From Sanguibacter gelidistatuariae (GTDB taxonomy: Bacteria > Actinomycetota > Actinomycetes > Actinomycetales > Cellulomonadaceae): a DNA stretch of 64,000 nucleotides. The translations under genes were made by a program, and so were the position numbers. The stretch spans positions 186,001 through 250,000 of the forward strand of contig NZ_FMYH01000006.1 of the NCBI RefSeq assembly GCF_900096585.1, given 5' to 3'. This document shows positions 19,155 to 27,479 of this stretch, piece after piece. Each line of letters begins with the position of its first letter. Within the stretch, counting starts at the first letter, position 1. The notes below the pieces were generated by a model that saw nothing but the letters and a program-made list of their open reading frames with translations, ran no database searches and had not been told where the DNA came from.

Positions 19155-20126
19155 ATGGAACTCCGCCGCCTGGGCCGCACCGGCCTGCACGTGTCCGCGC
19201 TCGGGCTGGGAACGATGACCTGGGGGCGGGACACTGATGCTCAGGACGCCGCACAGCAGCTCCGCGACTTCCGCCTCGCCGGTGGGACCTTCCTCGACAC
19301 AGCCGGGTCCTATGGCGACGGGGCGAGCGAAGAGATCCTCGGTGGGCTGCTCGGCTCCGTGGTGGACCGCGACGAGGTCGTGGTCGCCACCAAGGGCGGC
19401 CTGCGCCGCACGCCGTCCGGAATGGTCGTGGACTCCTCGCGCGGCGCTCTGCTGGCCTCGATCGACGCGTCGCTCGAGCGGCTCGGGACGGACCATGTCG
19501 ACCTGTTCCTGGTCCAGGCTCCGGACCCGCACACTCCCGTCGAGGAGACGGTCTCGGCGCTGCGGCACATGGTGACGACCGGGCGTGCCCGGTACGTCGG
19601 GCTGGCCAACCACGCCGGTTGGCACACCGGCTACGCGGCGGCGGCGCTGCGGGTGGGCGGGGAGGCCGAGCTCGCGGCGCTCGAGGTAGAGCACTCGCTG
19701 CTCAATCGTGACTGCGAGCTCGACCTCGTGGCCGCGACGCAGGCGCTCGGCGTCGGGCTGCTCACCTGGTCCGCCCTGGGCCGCGGGGTGCTGACCGGCA
19801 AGTACCGGCGTACGCTCCCGGCGGACTCACGCGGGGCGTCCAGCCACATGTCGGGGTTCGTCGAGCCGTACCTCGACGCGCGCGGTTCCGCGATCGTCGA
19901 TGCGGTCTGCACCGCGGCGGCCGGTCTGGGTCGGGCGCCGCTCGAGGTGGCGCTGTCGTGGGTGCTGGGGCGGTCTTACGTGTCTTCGGCCATCGTGGGC
20001 GCGCGGACACCGGGGCAGCTGCGGGAGTCGTTGGGTGCCCTCGACCTCACGCTGCCCGGCGCCGTGAGCTCGGCCCTGGACGAGGTCAGCGACCCGAGCA
20101 GCGACTTCGCCGACAGCTACGCCTGA
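19155..20126 (+). CDS. Aldo/keto reductase family protein
   Basis: A 323-residue TIM-barrel NADPH-dependent oxidoreductase. Catalytic Asp49, Tyr53 ([11 protein letters not shown]) and Lys80 (VVATKGG) are present. The usual catalytic His (as in DLxxxHxxD) is replaced by Gln121 in [14 protein letters not shown]. The NADP-binding C-terminal segment [15 protein letters not shown] is intact. The His-to-Gln change could alter or abolish carbonyl reduction while leaving a cofactor-binding barrel. The substrate is unknown. It is divergent from uppP and convergent with the acidic protein gene. Confidence 0.9.
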   Translation: MELRRLGRTGLHVSALGLGTMTWGRDTDAQDAAQQLRDFRLAGGTFLDTAGSYGDGASEEILGGLLGSVVDRDEVVVATKGGLRRTPSGMVVDSSRGALLASIDASLERLGTDHVDLFLVQAPDPHTPVEETVSALRHMVTTGRARYVGLANHAGWHTGYAAAALRVGGEAELAALEVEHSLLNRDCELDLVAATQALGVGLLTWSALGRGVLTGKYRRTLPADSRGASSHMSGFVEPYLDARGSAIVDAVCTAAAGLGRAPLEVALSWVLGRSYVSSAIVGARTPGQLRESLGALDLTLPGAVSSALDEVSDPSSDFADSYA

Positions 20127-20166
20127 GGACTGCTAGGCGTGAGCCTGGTCGCGTGACCGCGTCGAT

Positions 20167-20514
20167 TCACCTGACCGCGTCGACGTCCTCGTCGTAGTCA
20201 GAGCCGTCCAGGTCGGCCTCGTCGATCCCGCCGAGCCGCTCTTCGGCGTCGTCGTCATCATCCTCGTCCTGGCCGTCGTCCTCATCGTCGTCATCGTCGT
20301 CGTCGTCGTCCTCGTCGTCGGCGAGCACGACGGGAAGGGCCTCGCCGTAGGTGTTGCCGAGGGCCTCGTCGTAGACGTCGAAGGCGTCGGCAAGCACGTC
20401 GTACGCGTCGTCCACCGAGGAGTCCTCGTCCCCGCGTCGGTTGGCGACCGCAGCGAAGTGGGCCTCCAGGGCAGCGACAAAACGATCAAGGGCGGCACGC
20501 GGGTCGACAGTCAT
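20167..20514 (-). CDS. Small acidic protein with poly-Asp tail, function unknown
   Basis: A 115-residue product. A conserved-looking helical N-terminal half (MTVDPRAALDRFVAALEAHFAAV...DDAYDVLADAFDVYDEAL) is followed by a run of Asp/Glu (nine Asp in a row in the LADDEDDDD region, then a second run) and a short C-terminus. The low-complexity part is encoded by GAC/GAT repeats. Homologues in other Micrococcales are, to my recollection, sometimes labelled primosomal protein, a label I would not trust. ATG at 20514 was chosen; the upstream in-frame extension has poor coding character. It could bind basic proteins or divalent cations. Confidence 0.7.
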   Translation of the reverse strand: MTVDPRAALDRFVAALEAHFAAVANRRGDEDSSVDDAYDVLADAFDVYDEALGNTYGEALPVVLADDEDDDDDDDDDEDDGQDEDDDDDAEERLGGIDEADLDGSDYDEDVDAVR

Positions 20515-20708
20515 ACCCTGACGGTAGCGCTCCGCCGCTGCGAATGGCACCGGATACTCTTGTGAGTTTGCCGTCCGCGAGATGCCGCCTCCGTCCCGCG
20601 AGCCCACTGCGGCCTGGGACCTCCCCTGATATGTTCGACGCCACACCCGCTCCGGGCGAGTAGTCCTCGACGCTCCCGTGGGCTCTCGGCGTCAGAAGGT
20701 GGTGAGCG

Positions 20709-21020
20709 ATGACCTCAAGCACGCCTCCCGGGTCCGCGGCTGGATGGTGGGCCGGGTCTGGGTCGTCACCCTGCGCTGGATCGTCGCGGTCGACCGCGAC
20801 GGTCCCCGGCGACCACTGGACCGCGCAGGGCCGTGAATACGAGATCCGGGTCCTGACCATCCCGCGCGATCATTCCCGGTCCCAGACCCGCCAGCTGCTC
20901 ACCGACGAGGCCGAGCACGGCCGCTGGGAGATCGCCCGGTCCGCTCTCTACGTCGGCGGCGAGCGCCGAGTCTGGCTCCGGCGCAAGATCATCCGAGCCC
21001 GCAGCACCCTCAACCCCTGA
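20709..21020 (+). CDS. DUF5703 family protein (N-terminus uncertain)
   Basis: The conserved core runs from about residue 43: EYEIRVLTIPRDHSRSQTRQLLTDEAEHGRWEIARSALYVGGERRVWLRRKIIRA. This matches the short actinobacterial DUF5703 proteins, whose function is unknown. The 40 residues before it are Ser/Gly/Thr-rich with poor codon usage, while a different frame over the same bases (20702-20836) has strongly coding-like third positions. The true N-terminus may be shorter or a frameshift may have occurred. AAGGTGGTGAG precedes the ATG. Confidence 0.65.
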   Translation: MTSSTPPGSAAGWWAGSGSSPCAGSSRSTATVPGDHWTAQGREYEIRVLTIPRDHSRSQTRQLLTDEAEHGRWEIARSALYVGGERRVWLRRKIIRARSTLNP

Positions 21021-21080
21021 CCCACCCCTCCCCTGCCTTCCCCTGCTGAGTGCTGGGGTGGGGAGTGGGGTGGAGGTCAG
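21017..21080. terminator. Bidirectional hairpin between DUF5703 and M20 genes
   Basis: An imperfect long inverted repeat spans the 56-bp gap between two convergent stops. The outer arms CTGACCCACCCC and GGGGTGG..GGTCAG enclose a C-rich/G-rich pair of segments. There is no clear T-tract, so it would be a weak or Rho-assisted terminator. Confidence 0.4.
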
Positions 21081-22426
21081 CAGGTTTCGAGGAGGCGGGC
21101 CAGGACCCGGGTGCCGAACTTCAGGGAGTCGACCGGGACGCGCTCGTCGATGCCATGGAACATGCCGGGGAAGTCGAGCCCCTCGGGCAGGCGCAGCGGC
21201 GCGAAGCCATAGCCGGTGATCCCCAGCCGGGCGAGCGACTTGTTGTCTGTCCCGCCCGAGAGCGAGTACGGCAGCACGAGCGCACCGGGGTCTTCCGCGA
21301 GCAGCGCCGCGGTCATCGCGTCGACGAGGCTCCCGCTGAACGGGACCTCCAGGGCGATGTCCTCGTGGATCGGCTCGATCCGCACGTGCTCCCCCGCGAG
21401 CTCGCGCAGGGTCGCCATGCCGCTCTCGGTGTGCCCGGGCAGGAACCGTGCGTCGATCGCGGCCTCGGCCCGTCCGGGGATGACGTTCGCCTTGTACCCG
21501 GCGCTGAGCTGGGTCGGGTTGGACGTGTTGCGCACGGTCGCGCCCACGAACCGCGCGGCTGGTCCGAGCGCGTCGACGAGCGCGTCGATCCGCGCCGGGT
21601 CGCTCGCGTCGAAGGCGAGCCCGGTCAGGTCGCTCACCCCGCGCAGCAGCGCCTCGACCGTCGGGGTCAAGACGTAGGGCCAGGGGTGCTGACCGATCCG
21701 GGCGACCGCGGCCGCCAGGTGCGTCACGGCGTTGTCCGCGGCGACCTGCGAGCCGTGCCCGGCCCGCCCGTCGGCGATCAGCCGCAGCCAGGCCAGGCCC
21801 TTCTCGGCGGTCTGCAGCAGGTAGGCCCGCTGCCCGTTGATCTGCGTGGAGAAGCCGCCGACCTCGCTGATCGCGTGGGTCGCGCCCTCGAAGAGCTCGG
21901 GCCGGTGGTCGACGGCGTAGCGTGCCCCGAACGTTCCCCCGGCCTCCTCGTCGGCGAAGAAGGCGAGCACGACGTCGCGTGCGGGCTTGCGCCCTTCGCG
22001 CACCATCTGGCGCACCACGGCGAGCATCATCGCGTCCATGTCCTTCATGTCCACCGCGCCGCGGCCCCAGAGCAGCCCGTCGATCTCCTCGCCGGCGAAC
22101 GGGTCCACCTGCCAGTCCTCGGCCTGGGCCGGGACGACGTCGAGGTGGCCGTGCAGCACGAGGGCCGAGCGGGACGGGTCCGCCCCGGGGATCCGCACGA
22201 CGACGTTGGCGCGTCCGGGTGCGGACTCGAAGAGCTCGGGGTCCAGGCCCACCTCGTGCAGCAGGGCCATGACGTGCTCGGCTGCCGTGCGCTCGCCCGG
22301 GCCGGAGCCGTCGCCGTAGTTGGACGTGTCGATCCGCAGGAGGTCGGCGCAGATGCCGGCGACCTCGTCCTCGGCGGTCACGGTGGCGGGCGACGTGGCT
22401 GATGACAGGGACGGGTCGGTGGTCAT
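21077..22426 (-). CDS. M20-family metallopeptidase (ArgE/DapE-like)
   Basis: A 449-residue cytosolic zinc peptidase. Signature LHGHLDVVPA gives a metal-binding His and the catalytic Asp region; GRGAVDMKD gives the bridging Asp; ADEEAGGTFG gives the catalytic Glu and a metal ligand. The dimerisation lid domain lies at about residues 200-330, with RAGHGSQVAADNA at its start. The C-terminal metal His is in FPGMFHGIDERVP. The substrate is probably a dipeptide or an acylated amino acid. ATG at 22426 was preferred over a GTG two codons upstream. It lies 54 bp downstream of the M3 peptidase on the same strand. Confidence 0.9.
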   Translation of the reverse strand: MTTDPSLSSATSPATVTAEDEVAGICADLLRIDTSNYGDGSGPGERTAAEHVMALLHEVGLDPELFESAPGRANVVVRIPGADPSRSALVLHGHLDVVPAQAEDWQVDPFAGEEIDGLLWGRGAVDMKDMDAMMLAVVRQMVREGRKPARDVVLAFFADEEAGGTFGARYAVDHRPELFEGATHAISEVGGFSTQINGQRAYLLQTAEKGLAWLRLIADGRAGHGSQVAADNAVTHLAAAVARIGQHPWPYVLTPTVEALLRGVSDLTGLAFDASDPARIDALVDALGPAARFVGATVRNTSNPTQLSAGYKANVIPGRAEAAIDARFLPGHTESGMATLRELAGEHVRIEPIHEDIALEVPFSGSLVDAMTAALLAEDPGALVLPYSLSGGTDNKSLARLGITGYGFAPLRLPEGLDFPGMFHGIDERVPVDSLKFGTRVLARLLETC

Positions 22427-22480
22427 ACCCACACGCTACCTGTTCCCCGCCATCAGCCGGCGACGCCCATCCGGTCCCGC

Positions 22481-24595
22481 TCAGCCCGCTGTGCTCAGCC
22501 CCCGTCGGGCCAGCAGCGGCTCGATGGCCGGCGCCCGGCCGCGGAGCTGGGCGAAGGCCTCCATGGAGTCCATCGACCCGCCGACCGCGAGCAGCTGGGC
22601 CCGGAACCGGTCCCCGCTGGCCCGGTTGAGCGCCCGACCGTCGGCAGCGTTCTCGGTGAACCACTCGACCGTGTCCGCGTCGAGGACCTCCGACCAGATG
22701 TAGGAGTAGTACCCGGCGGAGTACCCGCCCCCGAACACGTGGTTGAAGTACGTCGTGCGGTAGCGGGCGGGGACCGCCCGCAGGGCCAGCCCGGCGGCCT
22801 CGAGCGCAGCCGCCTCGAAGGGCAGCACCTGCTCGACGGCGGTCGGGACCGCCTCCGGTCCGATCTGGTGCCAGGCCTGGTCGAGCAGTGTCGCGGCGAG
22901 GTACTCCGACGTCGCAAAGCCCTCGTTGAACTGGCGGGAGTTGATCATCGCGGGGACCCATTCGGCCGGCAGGGGCTCGCCGGTCTGGTGGTGCACGGCG
23001 TAGCTGCGCAGGATCTCCTCGTCCCAGGCCCACATCTCGTTGACCTGCGAGGGGTACTCGACGAAGTCCCGGGGCACCTCGGTGCCCGAGTGCGAGGGGT
23101 AGTGCACGGCGGAGAAGAGCCCGTGCAGCGCATGCCCGAACTCGTGGAACAGCGTGATGACCTCGTCGAAGACGAGCAGGGTCGGCTCCCCCGCGGGCGG
23201 CTTGACGATGTTGAGGTTGTTGACGATGACGGGACGCTCGTCGAGCAGGAAGCTCTGGTCGACGAGGTTGTTCATCCACGCGCCCCCGCGCTTGGACTCC
23301 CGGGTGTAGTAGTCGGCGAGGAACAGGCCCAGGCCGGTCCCGTCACCGTCGTGCACCTCGAAGACGCGCACGTCGGGGTGGTAGCCCACGAGGTCGGTGC
23401 GTTCGGTGAACGTCACGCCGTAGAGCTCGGTCGCGGCCTTGAAGACGCCGTCCTGGACGACCTTCTCGAGCTCGAGGTAGGGGCGCAGCAGCGCGTCGTC
23501 GAGGGAGTAGCGGTCCTTGCGGACCCGCTCGGCGTAGTACGCCCAGTCCCAGGCCTCGAGCACCGCGGAGGGGTCGCCGACGTCCGCGACCAGGGCCTCC
23601 TGCAGGTCGGCGGCCTCGGCCGCGGCGTTCGCGGCTGCGGCCGGGGCGAGCGGGGCGAGCATGGCGTTGATCGCCTCGGTCGTCTTGGCCGTGGCGTCCT
23701 CGGCGATGTAGGCACCGTGGTGGGCGTAGCCGAGGAGCGTGGCGTGCTCGGCACGCAGCTTGACCAGCTCCAGGACGGTCTCGCGGGTGTCGGTGTCGTC
23801 GCCGGTCGCACCGCGGGTCACCGAGGCCTCGTGGACGCGCTGACGCACGCCGCGACGGCGCAGCGAGGCGAGCACACCCTGCTGGGTGGGCAGCTGCATC
23901 TCCAGGAGGTACTTGCCCTGCTCGCCGCGGTCCGCAGCGGCCTGCGCGGCGGCCGCGACGGCGTCGTCGGGCAGGCCCTCGAGGTCGGCCTTGTCGGTGA
24001 CCAGGACGCTTGCGGCGTTGGCGCCGGCGAGGAGCTTGCGACCGAAGGCGGCCTCGAGGGAGGTGATGCGCGCGTTGAGGTCACGCAGCGTCTCCTGGTC
24101 GGTCTCGGAGAGGTTGATCCCCGAGCGCCGGAAGTCCAGCAGGAGGTTGGTCAGCAGCCATGCGCTGTCGGGGGTCAGGCTCACCTGGCCGGCGCGGGCC
24201 GCGGCGTCGAGCAGGGCGACCCGGGCGTAGAGGGCGGCGTCCATGAAGATCGAGTCGTGGTGGGCGGAGAGCTCGGGGACGAGCTCTTCCTCGATGTCCT
24301 CGAGCACGGCGCTGGAGTCGGAGCTGGCGACGTTGTAGAGCACGCTCAGCGTGCGTCCGAGCAGGTCACCGCTGCGCTCGAGAGCCTCGAGGGTGTTCTC
24401 GACGGTCGGCGGCTCGGGGTTGGCGATGATCGCTGCGATCTCGGCGACCTCGGCGACCATGCCGGCCCGCGCGGCCGGGAGGTAGTGCTCGTCGCGGATG
24501 GCCGCGAAGTCGGGGAGGCCGTAGGGCAGGATCGAGGGGCTCGAGAAGGGGTTGGTGGGCTCGAGCTGGTTTTTGGAGAGGGGCATGACACCCAT
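22481..24595 (-). CDS. M3-family oligopeptidase (Dcp/OpdA type)
   Basis: A 704-residue zinc metallopeptidase of the thimet oligopeptidase/Dcp family with the active-site motif FHEFGHALHG near residue 490. Downstream conserved segments are EYPSQVNEMWAW, INSRQFNEGFATSEYL and FNHVFGGGYSAGYYSYIWSEVLDAD, the last a hallmark of the Dcp branch. There is no signal peptide, so it acts in the cytosol on short peptides. Together with the neighbouring M20 peptidase it may finish the hydrolysis of peptides released by the proteasome; that link is inference. A second ATG three codons downstream is possible. Confidence 0.93.
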   Translation of the reverse strand: MGVMPLSKNQLEPTNPFSSPSILPYGLPDFAAIRDEHYLPAARAGMVAEVAEIAAIIANPEPPTVENTLEALERSGDLLGRTLSVLYNVASSDSSAVLEDIEEELVPELSAHHDSIFMDAALYARVALLDAAARAGQVSLTPDSAWLLTNLLLDFRRSGINLSETDQETLRDLNARITSLEAAFGRKLLAGANAASVLVTDKADLEGLPDDAVAAAAQAAADRGEQGKYLLEMQLPTQQGVLASLRRRGVRQRVHEASVTRGATGDDTDTRETVLELVKLRAEHATLLGYAHHGAYIAEDATAKTTEAINAMLAPLAPAAAANAAAEAADLQEALVADVGDPSAVLEAWDWAYYAERVRKDRYSLDDALLRPYLELEKVVQDGVFKAATELYGVTFTERTDLVGYHPDVRVFEVHDGDGTGLGLFLADYYTRESKRGGAWMNNLVDQSFLLDERPVIVNNLNIVKPPAGEPTLLVFDEVITLFHEFGHALHGLFSAVHYPSHSGTEVPRDFVEYPSQVNEMWAWDEEILRSYAVHHQTGEPLPAEWVPAMINSRQFNEGFATSEYLAATLLDQAWHQIGPEAVPTAVEQVLPFEAAALEAAGLALRAVPARYRTTYFNHVFGGGYSAGYYSYIWSEVLDADTVEWFTENAADGRALNRASGDRFRAQLLAVGGSMDSMEAFAQLRGRAPAIEPLLARRGLSTAG

Positions 24596-24655
24596 TCATA
24601 CGTGAGAAGTGGGCTCAGGTCGACTTCGCACCCGAGAAGCGTCCCGCGACCGGCA

Positions 24656-25810
24656 TCAGGCTCCGGGGGCTGGTGCGTGCACCATCCCGTGTGCCAGCGC
24701 CACCTGGGCGCTGACCAGCCGGCCGCCCTGGGTCATGAGCCCGGCGGCGAGCTCCGGCTCGCGGCGCAGCAGCTGCCCGACGACGTCGGTCGGGTTCGCG
24801 GCGGGATCGGCAGGCACCTCTGTGGCGAGCCCCGCCGCCAGCACGGTGAGGTACGGCAGCGTCGCGTTGGTCAGCGCCTGGGTGCTCGTGACCGGCACGG
24901 TTCCGGGCATGTTCGCGACCGCGTAGAACGTGCTCTGGTGGACCCGGTAGGTCGGGTCGGTGTGCGTGGTGGGGTGAGTGCCCTCGAAGCAGCCACCCTG
25001 GTCGACGGCGATGTCCACGAGGACCGAACCGGGCGGCATCCGTGAGACGAGGTCGTTCGAGACCAGTCGCGGGGCCCGGGCGCCGGGGACCAGGACCGCC
25101 CCGATCACCAGGTCTGCTCGGGAGACCTCGCGGTCGATCGCCTGGGCGGTCGACATCACGGTGCGCACGGCGCCGCCGAACTCGGTGTCGATGCCCGCCA
25201 GGGTCGTGGCAGACAGGTCGATCACGGTCACGGAGGCCCGCATCCCGACGGCGATCTGGGCGGCGTTGCGCCCGGCGGTCCCGCCGCCGATGATGACGAC
25301 CTTGGCCGGCCGGGTGCCCGGGACGCCGCCCATGAGGATGCCTGACCCGCCCTCGGACCGCAGCAGGTAGAACGCGCCGACCTGGGGCGCCAGGCGCCCG
25401 GCGATCTCGCTCATGGGGGCCAGCAGGGGCAGCGAGCCGTCCGGGAGCCGGACGGTCTCGTAGGCGATCGCCGTCGTTCCGGCGTCGAGCAGGGCCTGGG
25501 TGCAGGGGCCATTCGCGGCCAGGTGCAGGTAGGCGAAGAGCACGAGGTCGGGGCGCAGGTAGGGGTACTCCTGCGGGAGCGGTTCCTTGACCTTGCAGAG
25601 GATCTGGGCGGCCCGCCACAGGCTCGCGGCGTCATCGACGATGCGCGCGCCGGCTGCTGCGTAGTCGGCGTCGCTGATCGCGGAGCCAGCCCCGGCCCCG
25701 GCCTGCACGAGGACCTGGTGACCGGCCCGCACGAGGTGGTGCGCGCCGTCGGCGGTCAACGCGACGCGCAGCTCGTTGTCCTTGACCTCGGCGGGAATCC
25801 CGATCCGCAT
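24656..25810 (-). CDS. ald: Alanine dehydrogenase
   Basis: NAD-dependent interconversion of L-alanine and pyruvate plus ammonia. The 384-residue enzyme has R15 (NELRVALT), K75 (KVKEP), H96 (FAYLHLA) and D270 (VDIAVDQGG), the substrate-binding and catalytic residues known from mycobacterial Ald. The Rossmann motif is VVIIGGGTAGRNAAQ. Length is slightly longer than the usual 371, with a short C-terminal extension. Its start codon overlaps the stop of the upstream permease gene by 1 bp, so the two are probably translated from one message. Confidence 0.94.
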   Translation of the reverse strand: MRIGIPAEVKDNELRVALTADGAHHLVRAGHQVLVQAGAGAGSAISDADYAAAGARIVDDAASLWRAAQILCKVKEPLPQEYPYLRPDLVLFAYLHLAANGPCTQALLDAGTTAIAYETVRLPDGSLPLLAPMSEIAGRLAPQVGAFYLLRSEGGSGILMGGVPGTRPAKVVIIGGGTAGRNAAQIAVGMRASVTVIDLSATTLAGIDTEFGGAVRTVMSTAQAIDREVSRADLVIGAVLVPGARAPRLVSNDLVSRMPPGSVLVDIAVDQGGCFEGTHPTTHTDPTYRVHQSTFYAVANMPGTVPVTSTQALTNATLPYLTVLAAGLATEVPADPAANPTDVVGQLLRREPELAAGLMTQGGRLVSAQVALAHGMVHAPAPGA

Positions 25811-27072
25811 CAGGACTCCGCGGGGTGGGCCTCGGCGTCGTGGTCAGCGTGTGCGTCCCCGGCGCCGTCGTCGTCATGGTGGCCGTGATCGGGATGTTCG
25901 CCGTCGTCGCGATGATCGCCGTCGTCCTCGTCGACGACCTCCTCCACCATCGGTGGGTCGAGGTGTCGCCGCAGCTTGGAGAAGACTGCCCAGAACACCG
26001 CAACCAGCGGCACGGCGATCACCGCGCCGAGGATCCCGGCCAGAAGCGTCCCGCAGGTCACCGAGACCGCGACGACCATCGGGTGCAGGGAGACCTGCTT
26101 GCCCATGACGAGGGGTTGCAGCACATGGCCCTCGAACTGCCCGATGAGGGCGATCCCGATGCCGACGATGGCGGCCTTGACCACGCCGTCGACCGCGAGG
26201 GCGACCACCATGGCGATGACCATGGCGGCGGGCGCGCCGATGAGCGGGATGAACGCGCCGATGAAGACGAGGACCGCGAGCGGCGCCGCGAGCGGCACGC
26301 CCAGGATCGACAGGAAGATCCCGGCCAGCAGGCCGTCGGTGATCGCGATGATCACGGTCCCGCGGGTGTACCCGGAGAAGGTGTACCACCCGGCGCCGCC
26401 GACGATCTTCCACGTCGCGCGCATCCGCATGGGCAGCTGGTTGAGGAACCACGTCCACATCGCGCCGCCGCGGGCGAGGAAGAAGATGGTGCAGAAGACG
26501 GCGAGGGCGAGGGCGGTGAAGATCTCGACGACCGTCCCAGCTTGCTCGAAGGCGGTGCCGGCGATGTCCCCGGCATGCTGCTGGACCCACTTCTGCGCCG
26601 AGGCCAACCACGTGTCGAAGTCCGCAGCGGTGATCGAGAACGGCAGCGGCCCGTTCTCGAGGAAGTCGAAGATCCGCCCGATGCCGGTCGTGAACTGCTC
26701 GGAGAGCGAATGCCACTGTCCGGCGACCGAGGCGATGACGTACGTGAACAGTCCCCCGATCACGAGCAGGCCGGTCAACATCGCCAGGGCCGTGGCCAGG
26801 CCCCGCGGCATGACCTTGGAATAGAAGTTCACGACCGGGCGCAGCACAGCCGTGAACACGAGCGCGATGAAGAACGCGATGAAGACGAGCTGGACCTTCG
26901 CCGTGGCGAAGACGACGAGGGAGATGGCGATGACCACGAGGATGAGTCGCCACGACCAGCCCGCGGCGTTCTTCAACCACTGGGGCACGGTATCGACGGG
27001 GGCAACAGCCGGTGGCCGAATCGAGGCTGTGTTCCGCCTCACAGTGGCCGTACGTACTCGCTGACCGGACAT
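25810..27072 (-). CDS. AI-2E family (PerM-type) permease with His/Asp-rich tail
   Basis: A 420-residue membrane protein with about eight helices and the family features (FTAVLRPVVNFYSKVMPRGLATALA; GYTRGTVIIAITDGLLAGIFLSILGVPLAAPLAVLVFIGAFIPLIGAPAAM). The family includes the AI-2 exporter TqsA and Na+/H+ antiporters, so the substrate is open. The last 50 residues are exceptionally rich in His, Asp and Glu (HPDHGHHDDDGAGDAHADHD), a likely cytosolic metal-binding tail. It is transcribed with ald (1-bp overlap). Confidence 0.88.
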   Translation of the reverse strand: MSGQRVRTATVRRNTASIRPPAVAPVDTVPQWLKNAAGWSWRLILVVIAISLVVFATAKVQLVFIAFFIALVFTAVLRPVVNFYSKVMPRGLATALAMLTGLLVIGGLFTYVIASVAGQWHSLSEQFTTGIGRIFDFLENGPLPFSITAADFDTWLASAQKWVQQHAGDIAGTAFEQAGTVVEIFTALALAVFCTIFFLARGGAMWTWFLNQLPMRMRATWKIVGGAGWYTFSGYTRGTVIIAITDGLLAGIFLSILGVPLAAPLAVLVFIGAFIPLIGAPAAMVIAMVVALAVDGVVKAAIVGIGIALIGQFEGHVLQPLVMGKQVSLHPMVVAVSVTCGTLLAGILGAVIAVPLVAVFWAVFSKLRRHLDPPMVEEVVDEDDGDHRDDGEHPDHGHHDDDGAGDAHADHDAEAHPAES

Positions 27073-27289
27073 GCGGCCTCCTCATCTCCCTAGAATCCGC
27101 GGCATTGCAGCGCTGAACAGCGAAAACCCTACTCTGCCAGAGGGCCGCCTGGACCGTGACAGGCCGTGCTCGCGGCACGGAACACACACCCGTCAGTCTC
27201 CACCCGACCCCCGATTCATGCCCGACACCGAAACCGTGCTAGATTTTCCGACGCACCCAAGAGAGCGAAAAGTTCTCGAAGGTCCACCT

Positions 27290-27372
27290 GCCCAGGTGGC
27301 GGAATGGCAGACGCGCTAGCTTGAGGTGCTAGTGTCCGTAAGGACGTGGGGGTTCAAGTCCCCCTCTGGGCA
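27290..27372 (+). tRNA. tRNA-Leu(GAG)
   Basis: An 83-nt class II tRNA. The 7-bp acceptor stem GCCCAGG pairs with TCTGGGC (one G-U pair), with discriminator A at 27372. The anticodon stem CTAGC/GCTAG encloses loop TTGAGGT with anticodon GAG at 27323-27325. A variable arm is present (TGTCCGTAAGGACG), and the T stem is GGGGG/CCCCC around TTCAAGT. CCA is not encoded. It reads CUC and CUU codons. Confidence 0.97.
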
Positions 27373-27396
27373 CTCGTTGAGACAGCGAATGAGATT

Positions 27397-27426
27397 GGCC
27401 TTGGTCTTCGGATCAGGGCCTTTTTC
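27397..27426 (+). terminator. Intrinsic terminator of tRNA-Leu
   Basis: A 10-bp stem (GGCCTTGGTC with GATCAGGGCC, two G-U pairs) closes a TTCG tetraloop and is followed directly by TTTTTC. It starts 24 nt after the tRNA end, a textbook rho-independent terminator. Confidence 0.9.
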
Positions 27427-27438
27427 GTCTCCTGGTTC

Positions 27439-27466
27439 GGCGCTCTGACATCGGCACTCTGACATC
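27439..27466 (+). repeat. Two 14-bp tandem repeats before the YhhN gene
   Basis: GGCGCTCTGACATC is followed immediately by GGCACTCTGACATC (one mismatch), ending 13 bp before the preferred GTG start. The position would allow an operator or translational role, or it may be simple duplication. Confidence 0.7.
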
Positions 27467-27479
27467 AATGGAGATGTGT

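Noticed and set aside
20766-23279. 837-codon open frame on the minus strand across the M20 and M3 peptidase genes
   Set aside because: Arg/Pro-rich out-of-frame shadow; the M20 and M3 frames contain complete metallopeptidase motifs.
27290-27372. tRNA-Leu as an integration site for a mobile element
   Set aside because: No integrase, no direct repeat of the tRNA 3' end, and a normal terminator follows directly; the flanking genes look like ordinary chromosomal genes.
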